Counted from the first letter of the stretch, positions 17,137-24,610 are shown. The stretch is DNA of 64,000 nucleotides from Rhodococcus rhodnii (GCA_000720375.1 JOAA01000035.1:62001-126000), one strand, 5' to 3'. Notes: generated by a model not told the origin, from the sequence alone. Numbers and translations are program-made.

Positions 17137-17186
17137 AATTCCCTTGGGGGAACCCCTAATTTCAACGTTACCGCAGGGGTACGACA
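17137..17186. repeat. 50-bp direct repeat, copy 1
   Basis: Begins AATTCCCTTGGGGGAACCCC and ends GCAGGGGTACGACA. A related copy lies 130 bp downstream at 17267-17316. Each copy can form a C-run/G-run hairpin, so the pair may terminate the convergent GH95 and sigma-factor transcripts. Confidence 0.6.
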
Positions 17187-17266
17187 ATTCCAGGTTCCAT
17201 GATCGCCAAGCGCGACCCGGGGCGAGCGGGCGAGCGGGCGAAACGGGCGAACGCCATCGCAACAGC

Positions 17267-17316
17267 AATTCCCCAGGGGGACCCCCTGATTTTCACGTTA
17301 CCAAGGGGGTACGACA
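17267..17316. repeat. 50-bp direct repeat, copy 2
   Basis: Begins AATTCCCCAGGGGGACCCCC and ends AAGGGGGTACGACA, closely similar to copy 1 across the full length. Between the copies (17222-17250) lies a short GCGGGCGA-type tandem repeat. The 219-bp gap between the convergent genes is thus almost entirely repeats. Confidence 0.6.
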
Positions 17317-17335
17317 GAAACCGAGTTTGAGCAGG

Positions 17336-18529
17336 TCAGGGGTGGTCCAGGTCGGTCAGGCGGCGCGTCAGGAAGCGGCGTTCGGCGTCGGTCGGGGCGA
17401 GGGCCAGGGCCTCCCGGTAAGCCTGGGCCGCTTCGTCCGTGCGGCCCAGGCGGCGCAAGAAGTCCGCGCGGGTCGCGGGCAGTAGGTGGTAGTCGGCGAG
17501 TTTTCCCTTGTGCTGCAAGGGTTCGAGCAAGGTGAGGCCTTCGGCGGGGCCGAAGGCCATTGCCACCGCGACCGCGTGATTCAAGGATATGACCGGGGAT
17601 GGGTTCAACCGCAGCATCGCCTCGTACAGCATCGCGATCCGGGGCCAGTCCGTGTCAGACGCCTGCCGCGCTGTCGCGTGGCAGGCGGCGATTGCGGCTT
17701 GGAGTTGGTAAGGACCCGTGTTTCCGTGCTCCAGCGCGGTATCGAGTACTGCGACACCTTCGGCGATCGCGTCCTGGTCCCACCGCGACCTGTCTTGGTC
17801 TTCCAGTGTCACGAGGTCGCCGGCGGCGTCCAGGCGGGTTGCCCGGCGGGAGTTGTGGAACAGCATCAAGGCGAGCAAGCCGCCCGCCTCGGGCTCGGAT
17901 GGCATCAACGCCACCAAGAGCCTGCTCAGGCGGATTGCCTCGTCCACCAACGAATATTCCGAGTAGCCGTGGTTGAACAGCAGGTACAGCACGCCCAACA
18001 CGCCCGCGGTCCGCGACGGCAACAGCGCGGCGTCCGGTACGCGGTACGGAATGCGGGCGTTGCGGATCTTCCGTTTCGCGCGGACCAGCCGCTGGGCCAT
18101 GGTCGCTTCAGGGACCAGGAACGCGCGGGCGATTTCCGGGGTCGTCAGCCCGGTCAGAGTCCGCAATGTCAGTGCCACCTGGGCCTCCAGCGGCAGCGCT
18201 GGGTGGCAGCACGTGAACATCAGCCGGAGCCGGTCGTCCGGGAAATCGTCCTCTGTGGACTCCGAGGAACCGACGATCGCCATGTCGCGAATACGGGAGG
18301 ACTCTGCTGCTGCCCGGCGGAGACGGTCGAGGGCGCGATTCCGTGCGGTCGTCGTGAGCCACGCCCCAGGGCGGCGAGGTACGCCGTCCTGGGGCCAGTG
18401 GGTCAGGGCGCGCGCGAAGGCTTCCGCAGCACACTCTTCGGCGAGGTCCCAGTCGCCTGTGATGCGGATCAGCGTTGCCACCACGCGCCCCCACTCCGCG
18501 CGGAAGGCCTCGTCAACCGCCTCTTTCAC
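17336..18529 (-). CDS. ECF42 group RNA polymerase sigma factor
   Basis: 397 residues: sigma region 2 (about 5-75, with HWPQDGVPRRPGAWLTTTARNRALDRLRR), region 4 (about 110-165, ALTLRTLTGLTTPEIARAFL and EATMAQRLVRAKRKIR), then a long C-terminal helical/TPR-like extension typical of group ECF42. This group has no anti-sigma factor and is coupled with DGPF proteins, exactly as here. GTG 18529 is fixed by the GTGA overlap with the DGPF gene; the frame continues upstream to 18700 inside that gene and is a shadow. The operon promoter at 19218-19243 has the TGTCGA/CGTC elements I know for ECF42, so it should be autoregulated. Confidence 0.94.
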   Translation of the reverse strand: MKEAVDEAFRAEWGRVVATLIRITGDWDLAEECAAEAFARALTHWPQDGVPRRPGAWLTTTARNRALDRLRRAAAESSRIRDMAIVGSSESTEDDFPDDRLRLMFTCCHPALPLEAQVALTLRTLTGLTTPEIARAFLVPEATMAQRLVRAKRKIRNARIPYRVPDAALLPSRTAGVLGVLYLLFNHGYSEYSLVDEAIRLSRLLVALMPSEPEAGGLLALMLFHNSRRATRLDAAGDLVTLEDQDRSRWDQDAIAEGVAVLDTALEHGNTGPYQLQAAIAACHATARQASDTDWPRIAMLYEAMLRLNPSPVISLNHAVAVAMAFGPAEGLTLLEPLQHKGKLADYHLLPATRADFLRRLGRTDEAAQAYREALALAPTDAERRFLTRRLTDLDHP

Positions 18530-18840
18530 TCCCAAATCGGGCGCACCTCGATCGCGCCGAACTTCGCCACCGGGTGTTTGGCCGCGATCGCCAGCGCCTC
18601 GTCCATGTCGGCGCATTCCAGAATGTCGTAGCCGGCTATCTGTTCCTTGGTCTCCGCGAACGGACCGTCTGACACGAACACGCCACCGTCGCGCGGCCAC
18701 AAGGTTGTCGCGTCGGAGACTGGCCGGAGTTGACTGCCCTCAAGGCGACGTGATCCCGTCTCCGCGACCCAGGTGTCCGGATTGTCCTCTGTGGTCCCGA
18801 CGAGCGCATCGTCCACGCAGACCCACATCATGAACTTCAT
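18526..18840 (-). CDS. DGPF/YCII domain protein
   Basis: A 104-residue alpha/beta protein of the YCII-related DGPF family. The signature reads FVSDGPFAETKEQIAGYDILE, followed by ADMDEALAIAAKHP. These proteins are constant partners of ECF42 sigma factors; their biochemical role is not established, though a ferredoxin-like fold and a role in stress or antibiotic-related responses have been proposed. One base separates it from the first DGPF gene and it overlaps the sigma gene by four bases, so all three are co-translated. Confidence 0.92.
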   Translation of the reverse strand: MKFMMWVCVDDALVGTTEDNPDTWVAETGSRRLEGSQLRPVSDATTLWPRDGGVFVSDGPFAETKEQIAGYDILECADMDEALAIAAKHPVAKFGAIEVRPIWE

Positions 18841-18841
18841 C

Positions 18842-19180
18842 TCAGTCCTCCCAGTACGGACGGATCTCGATCGGGAACCGACCCGCCGCCTCGTGGGTCG
18901 ACGCCACCGCGATGGCTTCGTCCAGATCGGCGCACTCGATCAGTTCCACGCCCGCGACCCATTCCTTGGTCTCGGCGAACGGGCCGTCGGACACGAGCTG
19001 CTGGCCGTCGCGGACCCGCACGGTCTTCGCCTCGGCGGGCGGGCGCATCAGGTAGCGGCCACGGCTTATGTCGCGTTCTTCCAGGTCAGTCATCCAGGCC
19101 ACGTGGTCCGATTTCGCGTTCAGCTCGTCGGGGCTCTCCACCTTCGAGCCGTCGTCACAGATCAACAGCATGTAGCGCAC
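18842..19180 (-). CDS. DGPF/YCII domain protein
   Basis: The first gene of the ECF42 operon, 112 residues, a paralogue of its neighbour: LVSDGPFAETKEWVAGVELI and ADLDEAIAVASTHE. The N-terminus (MRYMLLICDDGSKVESPDEL) is the usual first strand of the family. The start is GTG 19180 behind GAGGAGG. The predicted transcription start, from the ECF42 promoter at 19218-19243, lies about 30 bases upstream. Confidence 0.92.
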   Translation of the reverse strand: MRYMLLICDDGSKVESPDELNAKSDHVAWMTDLEERDISRGRYLMRPPAEAKTVRVRDGQQLVSDGPFAETKEWVAGVELIECADLDEAIAVASTHEAAGRFPIEIRPYWED

Positions 19181-19207
19181 TGAGTTCCTCCTCGTCGAAT
19201 CAGGTTC

Positions 19208-19289
19208 TCACCACCACGACGCGGCGACGCCCGGAAATCGACACTTCGCCGCGTGTCGATTTCGCGAGTCCGTCGCGTCGTGGTGGTGA
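19208..19289. promoter_or_regulatory. Back-to-back ECF42-type promoters forming a nested inverted repeat
   Basis: Two perfect nested dyads: outer arms of 16 bp (19208-19223 with 19274-19289) and inner arms of 11 bp (19234-19244 with 19253-19263). Reading outward, each half is TGTCGA-N16-CGTC followed by GTGGTGGTGA. On the minus strand TGTCGA is 19243-19238 and CGTC 19221-19218; on the plus strand they are 19254-19259 and 19276-19279. I know TGTCGA (-35) and CG(A/T)C (-10) as the ECF42 motif, so both directions should be read by the sigma factor encoded next door. Confidence 0.75.
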
Positions 19290-19303
19290 CGAAGGAGGAA
19301 GAC

Positions 19304-19471
19304 ATGATCATCAACCACGCGTGGTGCATCGAGCACGAGAACCGCCGGGACCGGCGAGAAGTCGACAACCGCCTCGGCATGCTGGTCAAACGCCTGACCA
19401 GGCGGCGCGGGACCCCGGTTCGGGTGACGCCCACTTCCCAAGAACCGCCGGTCCAAGTTAGGCTGCCCTAA
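19304..19471 (+). CDS. Small protein (55 aa), predicted ECF42 regulon member
   Basis: A short frame, MIINHAWCIEHENRRD onward, with a strong ribosome site (GGAGG, seven bases before the ATG) and a predicted ECF42 promoter ending about 25 bases upstream. The product is basic and Arg-rich in the middle (KRLTRRRG), with one Cys and two His near the N-terminus; no domain is recognised. The frame also stays open back to 19253, but that part lies inside the promoter. It ends on TAA inside the iron box of the next gene. Because it is promoter-matched to the sigma operon, it deserves annotation despite its size. Confidence 0.6.
   Translation: MIINHAWCIEHENRRDRREVDNRLGMLVKRLTRRRGTPVRVTPTSQEPPVQVRLP
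19458..19471 (+). promoter_or_regulatory. IdeR/DtxR-type iron box before the DUF2470 gene
   Basis: TTAGG-CTGC-CCTAA is a perfect 14-bp core of the DtxR/IdeR operator. It lies 13 bp before the GTG of the DUF2470 gene and overlaps the last codons of the 55-residue ORF. Iron-dependent repression of the downstream gene is the expected effect. Confidence 0.65.
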
Positions 19472-19484
19472 GTTGGAGGTGACA

Positions 19485-20246
19485 GTGACCGAGACACCCA
19501 CACCGGCCGAGCGTGCGCGCACTATCGCGACGCGCGGCGGCAAGGCCACGCTGATGCCGTCCGCCGAAGGCGCCGGGAAAGTCGTGCCACTGACACACCA
19601 CGTGCACGCCGATGGCGTGGCCAGCGTGCTCATCGCGCAGAGCAACCCGTTCGTGGCGGCCGCGTGGGCGGCGCCTCGCGGTGAGCTCGCCGCGATGCTC
19701 GAGCTCGCGGACACCGCTCCGGTCCCGTTGCGGGAACCAGTGCGCGGGCTGCTGTGGTTCACCGGGTGGGTACGGGCACTGTCGGATGACGAGGCCAGGC
19801 GCGCGGCGATGCTGGTCGCCGAAGAGCGTCCGGATCCGCGCCTGCTCGACGTCGGCCACGGCGCCACGATGCTCCAGCTCATCCCCGCATCGCTGGTCCT
19901 CGCCGACGCCGAAGGCACGCATTCCGTGCGGCTGGACGATTTCACCGCGGCGACGCCGGACCCGTTCTGCGCGTACGAAGCGGATTGGTTGCGGCACTTG
20001 GAAGTCGCGCACACTGATGTCGTCGCGCTCCTGGGTCGTCACCTGCCGGACAACCTGCGCGGCGGGCACATCCGCCCGCTTGGTCTGGACCGGTTCGGGC
20101 TGCGGCTGCGTGTCGAAGCCATCGACGCCGACCACGATGTGCGGCTCGCCTTCGAGCAGCCGGTGACCAACACGACCGAACTGGCGAACGAACTACGCCG
20201 CTTGGTCGGCTGCCCGTTCCTCGCAGAGACAAGAAAGTCCCATTAG
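19485..20246 (+). CDS. DUF2470 (HugZ-like) protein
   Basis: 253 residues. The N-terminal part resembles the split-barrel flavin/haem-binding fold of the pyridoxamine oxidase/HugZ group; the C-terminal segment (about 165-245) is DUF2470, with FCAYEADWLRHLEVAHTDVVALL and GLDRFGLRLRVEA. HugZ-type proteins bind or degrade haem to release iron, which matches the iron box directly upstream. GTG 19485 is chosen over TTG 19473 because GGAGGTGACA lies just ahead of it. It may be read through from the 55-residue ORF or from its own promoter. Confidence 0.82.
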   Translation: MTETPTPAERARTIATRGGKATLMPSAEGAGKVVPLTHHVHADGVASVLIAQSNPFVAAAWAAPRGELAAMLELADTAPVPLREPVRGLLWFTGWVRALSDDEARRAAMLVAEERPDPRLLDVGHGATMLQLIPASLVLADAEGTHSVRLDDFTAATPDPFCAYEADWLRHLEVAHTDVVALLGRHLPDNLRGGHIRPLGLDRFGLRLRVEAIDADHDVRLAFEQPVTNTTELANELRRLVGCPFLAETRKSH

Positions 20247-20320
20247 CTGAACCGAGTCTCCTCCCGAGGCGTTACTACCCACTGGCGTGGCGCTTTTCAA
20301 CGGTGAGGAGGCATGTACCA

Positions 20321-20857
20321 ATGCGTCTGTTGGCAGTCGCCGCCGCGGTGGGTGCTGTCGTCGCGTTGTCGGCGACCGCGAGCGCAGCGGCGCCGCAGGA
20401 CGCCGAGGGTTTCGGCGGACGGCACTCCGTACGAGAACACCTGTCCAGCTACCACGAGCATCCGCTCGCGTTATCCACCACCGGAACCGGGCAGTTCCGG
20501 GCGACGCTGAACGAGCGGACGGGCGAGATCACCTGGCAGCTCAGCTATGCCAACCTGTCAGGCGCCATCACCCAGGCCCATATCCACTTCGGCCACGCGT
20601 TCCAGGCGGGCGGGATCAGCGCCTTCCTGTGCACGAACGCGGGCAACGGCCCGGCCGGCACCCAGACGTGCCCGGCCGCGCCCGCCACCATCAGCGGCAC
20701 ACTGCGGGCCGCCGACGTGGTCGGACCGGCGGCTCAGGGAATCGCGGCAGGTGAGTTCGCCGAGTTCGCCAAGGCTTTCCGGACCGGCGTGACCTACGCC
20801 AACGTGCACACGGCCGCGTTCCCGGCCGGCGAGATCCGCGCCCAACTGGACCGATAA
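20321..20857 (+). CDS. Secreted CHRD domain protein
   Basis: 178 residues with a Sec signal peptide (MRLLAVAAAVGAVVALSATASA). A single CHRD domain follows, seen in GTGQFRATLNERTGEITWQL, THAHIHFG-type AQAHIHFGHAFQAGG, and VTYANVHTAAFPAGEIRAQL. CHRD domains occur in chordin and in many secreted bacterial proteins; their bacterial function is not known. ATG 20321 is preceded by GAGGAGG (20305-20311). It is a single gene, ending at a strong bidirectional terminator shared with the convergent PPOX gene. Confidence 0.92.
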   Translation: MRLLAVAAAVGAVVALSATASAAAPQDAEGFGGRHSVREHLSSYHEHPLALSTTGTGQFRATLNERTGEITWQLSYANLSGAITQAHIHFGHAFQAGGISAFLCTNAGNGPAGTQTCPAAPATISGTLRAADVVGPAAQGIAAGEFAEFAKAFRTGVTYANVHTAAFPAGEIRAQLDR

Positions 20858-20894
20858 CTGCAGGGGAATGCGCGGTGGGTGAGACCGCGCAGGC

Positions 20895-20926
20895 GAAGGC
20901 GGCGAGGTTCTCCCCTCGCCGCCTTC
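20895..20926. terminator. Bidirectional terminator between CHRD and PPOX genes
   Basis: A perfect 13-bp stem, GAAGGCGGCGAGG (20895-20907) with its complement at 20914-20926, and a 6-nt loop. It sits between two convergent stops and has no long T run on either side, as is common in high-GC genomes. Confidence 0.75.
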
Positions 20927-20928
20927 CG

Positions 20929-21393
20929 CTAGTCGGCCAGCTCTGCCGGGAAACCACCGGTCGAGATCGGGCCCCACCGCTCGATGGTCACCCGGATGAG
21001 GCTTTTGTTCTGCTTGCGCATGGCCTCGCGGTATTCGTCCCAGTCGGGATGTTCGCCCGAGATGCACCGGAAGTACTCCACCAGCGGCTCCAGCGCGTCC
21101 GGCATGTCGAGCACCTCGGCCCGCCCGTCGACCTGGACGTACGGGCCGTCCCAGTCGTTGGACAACGTGCACAGCGACACGCGCGGGTCACGGCGCGCGT
21201 TGACCGCTTTCGCCCGTGCTGGATAGGTGGAGATCACCACTCGTCCCTCGGGGTCGATGCCACACGCCACCGGGGACATCTGCGGGCTGCCGTCCGCCCG
21301 CCGGGTCACCAGGATCGTGTGATGCCTGGTACGCAGGAAGTCGATGAGTGTCGCACGGTCCACTTTGTCTTTCGTCGCGATCCGTCGAGCCAT
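20929..21393 (-). CDS. PPOX-class F420/FMN-dependent protein
   Basis: A 154-residue split beta-barrel of the pyridoxamine-phosphate-oxidase superfamily, in the actinobacterial F420-dependent group. Typical parts are TILVTRRADGSPQMSPVACG, VVISTYPARAKAVNARRDPR and YVQVDGRAEVLDMPDALEPL. Members reduce or bind F420, FMN or haem; the substrate is not predictable. The start lies only 22 bp from the divergent CPBP gene at 21416. Confidence 0.92.
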   Translation of the reverse strand: MARRIATKDKVDRATLIDFLRTRHHTILVTRRADGSPQMSPVACGIDPEGRVVISTYPARAKAVNARRDPRVSLCTLSNDWDGPYVQVDGRAEVLDMPDALEPLVEYFRCISGEHPDWDEYREAMRKQNKSLIRVTIERWGPISTGGFPAELAD

Positions 21394-21415
21394 GGGCTAA
21401 CGGTAACGTGCGGAC

Positions 21416-22219
21416 GTGGCGAATCGACTCCGTGCCTGGCTGGCGCCTCAGCAGGACCAACCGATCGTGACCGATCCGGCCGAGCGCCGCGCGATCGGGA
21501 TCGAGCTGATCATCGTGTTCTCGGTGACGCTCGGCATGTCCGGTCTGCGCTCGCTGGTCAGCCTGATCGACTCGCTGCTGCGCCCGGAACCGCTGGCCAA
21601 CCAGAGCGTGGCGTTGAACGTCCCACAGGCCACCCTTGATCTGCTGGACCTGCTCAAGCAGCTGCTCAGCGCGGGGCAGCTGTTCGCGTGGGGCGCGCTG
21701 GGGCTGTATCTGTTGTGGCGCGCGGGAAGCAGGCTCGCCGATGTCGGGCTGGACCGCCGGTTCATCGGCGGTGACGTGCTGCGTGGCGTCGGGCTCGCCG
21801 CGCTGATCGGGATCCCTGGCCTCGGGCTCTACCTGGTCGCGTACGCCGTTGGCGCCAGCCTTGAGGTCGTGCCGAGCGCGCTGACCGACACGTGGTGGCG
21901 CCCGATCGCGCTGACGATTTCCGCGGCGGGCAACGCATGGGCCGAGGAGGTCCTGGTGATCGGCTATCTGATCACCAGGCTGCGCCAGCTCGGGTTCAGC
22001 GAGAACAAGTCCCTGCTGGTCTCGTCCGTGCTGCGGGGTTCGTACCACCTCTACCAGGGGTTTGGCGGGTTCGTCGGGAATCTCGTGATGGGTCTGGTTT
22101 TCGGCCGGGTCTGGCAGAGGACGAACCGGCTCTGGCCGATGGTGATCGCGCACACGCTGCTGGATGTGGTCGCTTTCGTGGGTTATTCACTGCTCCGCGG
22201 GGTTTCCTGGCTGCCTTAG
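21416..22219 (+). CDS. CPBP family intramembrane metalloprotease
   Basis: 267 residues with about seven membrane helices. The CPBP/Abi (CAAX-protease-like) motifs are all present: the Glu-Glu pair in NAWAEEVLVIGYLITRL, the aromatic-His motif in VLRGSYHLYQGFGGF, and the final His in PMVIAHTLLDVVAF. Family members cleave inside the membrane and act in bacteriocin self-immunity or prenyl-protein processing; no bacteriocin gene is visible here. GTG 21416 begins the frame. It converges with the SDR gene with a 4-bp overlap. Confidence 0.93.
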   Translation: MANRLRAWLAPQQDQPIVTDPAERRAIGIELIIVFSVTLGMSGLRSLVSLIDSLLRPEPLANQSVALNVPQATLDLLDLLKQLLSAGQLFAWGALGLYLLWRAGSRLADVGLDRRFIGGDVLRGVGLAALIGIPGLGLYLVAYAVGASLEVVPSALTDTWWRPIALTISAAGNAWAEEVLVIGYLITRLRQLGFSENKSLLVSSVLRGSYHLYQGFGGFVGNLVMGLVFGRVWQRTNRLWPMVIAHTLLDVVAFVGYSLLRGVSWLP

Positions 22220-23106
22220 AGCACTCCGTAGCGCATCTTCGTCATGCCGTTCTCGGCACCGGCCGGGATGCCGGAGGCCTCGAACAGCTCGCCGACCCGG
22301 TCGGCCAGCTCGGCCGGATCCCAGCGCCTGCCGCCCGCCTTGATCTCGGCGACCGAGGTGAACGGCTGGAAGATCTCGACGCTGTCGCCCTGCACGCCGA
22401 ACACCTTGCCGCTGATGTGCCCGGAGTCCGCGGAGCACAGATACGCCACCATCGGCGCGACATTGTCGGCGTCCAGGAACACGAACTCGCCGTTCGGGCC
22501 GCGGTGCTCGTCGTCGACGAGGTCGGTGGTCATCCTGGTCAATGCCATCGGCGCGATCGCGTTCGACGTGACGCCGAACTTCTCCATCTCGGACGCCACA
22601 ATCGCGGTGAACGCGGCGATTCCGGCTTTCGCGCTGCCGTAGTTCGTCTGGCCGTAGAACCCGTACAGACCTGCGATCGACGTGGTGTGCACGATCCGGC
22701 CCGGTCGCCCGCTTGCGCGCCAGTAACGGCATACCGCGCGTGTCGGCACGAAATGACCGCGCAGGTGTACGCGGATCACCGAGTCCCACTCGTCGTCGGA
22801 CATGTCGGCCAGTTCGCTGGTCCGCAGGATGCCCGCGTTGTTCACCAACGCGTCGAGGCGGCCGAACTCCTCGACCGTGGACGTGACCGTGCGGTCCACG
22901 AAGTCGGTGTCCGCCACGTCGCCGGACGCGACAATCGCGCGCCCACCTGCGGCGATGATTTCGTCGGCCACGTCGTACGCCGGCGACGGATCGAATTCGG
23001 CCAGCACGATCGAGGCGCCTTGGCGGGCGCATTCGAGCGCTTCCGCGCGACCGATGCCCCGGCCCGCACCCGTGACGATGACGACTCTGCCGTCGAGAAT
23101 GCCCAT
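22216..23106 (-). CDS. SDR family oxidoreductase
   Basis: A 296-residue short-chain dehydrogenase. The NAD(P) motif is TGAGRGIGRAEA near residue 12, the NNAG motif is at ALVNNAGILR, and the catalytic pair is in TNYGSAKAG (YxxxK), with the preceding Ser in HTTSIAGLYG. The C-terminal 40 residues are longer than in minimal SDRs and resemble actinobacterial 3-oxoacyl/hydroxysteroid-type members. No operon partners beyond the adjacent lipoprotein gene, ending 10 bp away on the same strand, suggest a pathway. Confidence 0.92.
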   Translation of the reverse strand: MGILDGRVVIVTGAGRGIGRAEALECARQGASIVLAEFDPSPAYDVADEIIAAGGRAIVASGDVADTDFVDRTVTSTVEEFGRLDALVNNAGILRTSELADMSDDEWDSVIRVHLRGHFVPTRAVCRYWRASGRPGRIVHTTSIAGLYGFYGQTNYGSAKAGIAAFTAIVASEMEKFGVTSNAIAPMALTRMTTDLVDDEHRGPNGEFVFLDADNVAPMVAYLCSADSGHISGKVFGVQGDSVEIFQPFTSVAEIKAGGRRWDPAELADRVGELFEASGIPAGAENGMTKMRYGVL

Positions 23107-23115
23107 GACACGAGA

Positions 23116-23925
23116 TTACGGACTGTCCACAATCTCCGGTCGGCTCGGGACTTGGTAGCCACCCAGGTTTTCGCGGACAAACCGGTCCCAGCTGCCGTCC
23201 GCGAGCATGGCCCGCAAGGCTTCGGTCACCTTGGCGCGGCGGTTGTCCCCCTTGTGCAGGCCGATTCCGTAGCGCTCGGTGGAAAACGGGCGGCCGACGA
23301 CCTTCAGCTTGTCCGGCTGCTGCGCCGCGTAACCGGCGAGGATCACGTCATCGGTGGTGACGGCATCGACCTCGCCGTTGAGCACAGCGTCGACGCATTC
23401 GCGGTAGGAGCCGCGTTGGTCGAGGGTGACGCTCTGCGCGTACGTCGCCTGGACCTGTTGCGCGGGCGTGGAACCGGTCACCGAGCACAGCCGCCAGTCG
23501 CTGTCGTTCAACGACTCCGGGCCGTCGATGTCCGAGTTGGTCTTGCGCACCAACAGGCTTTGCCCGGCGACGAAGTACGGGCCGGCGAAGTCGACGCGCT
23601 GCTTGCGGGTCTCGGTGATCGAGTACGTGGCGACGACCATGTCGGCTTTCTTTTGCTCGAGCATGGCTTCCCGGTCGGCGGGACGCGCTTCGACGTACGT
23701 GATGTTGCGCTTGTCCGTGCCCAGGCGCTCGGCCACGTACTCGGCCACGTCGACGTCGAACCCGGCGTAGCCGCCGTCCGGCGCTCGGACGCCCAGACCC
23801 GGCTGGTCGAACCGGATGCCGACGGTGAGCTTCGGACCGGCAGGCGGCTCGTCGCCACCGCCGCATCCGGCCGTCACCAGCAGCCCGACTGCCGCTGTCG
23901 CCGCACACAGCACGGCACCACGCAT
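23116..23925 (-). CDS. Solute-binding lipoprotein (polar amino-acid ABC type)
   Basis: 269 residues. A lipoprotein signal ends in the lipobox VTAGC (C21). The mature part is a periplasmic-binding fold of the glutamate/glutamine SBP_bac_3 family: VGIRFDQPGLG, GFDVDVAEYVAERLG, DMVVATYSITETRKQRVDFAGPY, and the late LDQRGSYRECVDAV/VDAVTTDDVIL. ATG 23925 is the start; the frame extends upstream into repeat DNA but has no ribosome site there. No permease or ATPase gene lies nearby, so it is an orphan binding protein or serves a distant transporter. Confidence 0.9.
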   Translation of the reverse strand: MRGAVLCAATAAVGLLVTAGCGGGDEPPAGPKLTVGIRFDQPGLGVRAPDGGYAGFDVDVAEYVAERLGTDKRNITYVEARPADREAMLEQKKADMVVATYSITETRKQRVDFAGPYFVAGQSLLVRKTNSDIDGPESLNDSDWRLCSVTGSTPAQQVQATYAQSVTLDQRGSYRECVDAVLNGEVDAVTTDDVILAGYAAQQPDKLKVVGRPFSTERYGIGLHKGDNRRAKVTEALRAMLADGSWDRFVRENLGGYQVPSRPEIVDSP

Positions 23926-23999
23926 GGACTCAGCTCCCCGACTTGGCTGAACTCCGACGGGACCATACCCGCCCGCAGCGCCGCCGCCTGCGCGGCCCG

Positions 24000-24375
24000 G
24001 GACCTCACGACACCACAGCGGCACGCGTGCCCCGGCACCTCACGAGCCCACGGCGCCACCTGCGTGCCCCGGGCCTCCAGCGCCACCCACGTGCCCCGGC
24101 ACCACACGGGACCGCAGCTCCACCGTGTGGCCTGGGCCCGCAGCGCCACCGCCGGGACACAGGGGCACTGCGCCACCCGGCGCCCCGGGGCCACACGGGC
24201 CCACAGCGCCACCCACGCGCCCCAAGACCATTCGGGCCACAGCGCCACCTGCATGCCCCGCAACCACACGGGCCCAGAGCGCTACCCGCATGCCCCGAAA
24301 CCATTCAGGCCACAGCTCCACCCACGTGCCCCGGAACCACGCGGGCCTACAACGTCACCCGCGCGTCTCGGGACC
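24000..24375. repeat. Degenerate 36-37 bp minisatellite
   Basis: Imperfect tandem units of the type CAGCGCCACCCACGTGCCCC followed by ggaaccacacgggcc. Aligned unit starts are 24204, 24240, 24277, 24313 and 24350 (period 36-37), with more degenerate units back to about 24010. All frames on both strands are nearly stop-free as a consequence, giving long spurious ORFs. It lies in the 685-bp gap between the lipoprotein gene and arcA; I see no convincing gene in it. Confidence 0.7.
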
Positions 24376-24509
24376 GCACCACCGCCCCCCGCGCGCCTTC
24401 CGAACTCGGCAACGAACGCCGCGATCGCCCGGTTCCAGTCCGGACCAATCACGTCGAACGGGTTGACATCAGCCCGACACAACGAACAACGCTCGATTCG
24501 CTCGTCAGA

Positions 24510-24529
24510 CGAAACGATTCGCCGTTTCG
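24510..24529. promoter_or_regulatory. Inverted repeat upstream of arcA
   Basis: CGAAACG-attcgc-CGTTTCG, a perfect 7-bp dyad with a 6-bp spacer. It lies about 80 bp before the arcA start, in the AT-richer segment between the minisatellite and the gene. A further TTTCGA half-site lies near 24546. Possible operator; no binder can be named. Confidence 0.35.
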
Positions 24530-24610
24530 AACCTCCTTCACCGTATGTTTCGATCATAAATGCCGCCTGACCACGACGATTTGCATATCCAGCGGCTAAG
24601 CTGGGTTCTC

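Noticed and set aside
23940..24375. CRISPR-like array at 24.0-24.4 kb
   Set aside because: Units are contiguous and degenerate with no constant repeat alternating with unique spacers, and no cas genes are present.
24282..24557. Minus-strand 91-residue frame opposite arcA, starting MIETYGEGG
   Set aside because: The first 50 residues look protein-like, but the rest is minisatellite translation and the ribosome site is weak. Not enough for a gene call.
21892..24570. 892-codon open frame on the plus strand
   Set aside because: It runs antisense to the SDR and lipoprotein genes and through the minisatellite; the translation is Arg/Pro/His-rich with no domain. A GC-rich shadow.
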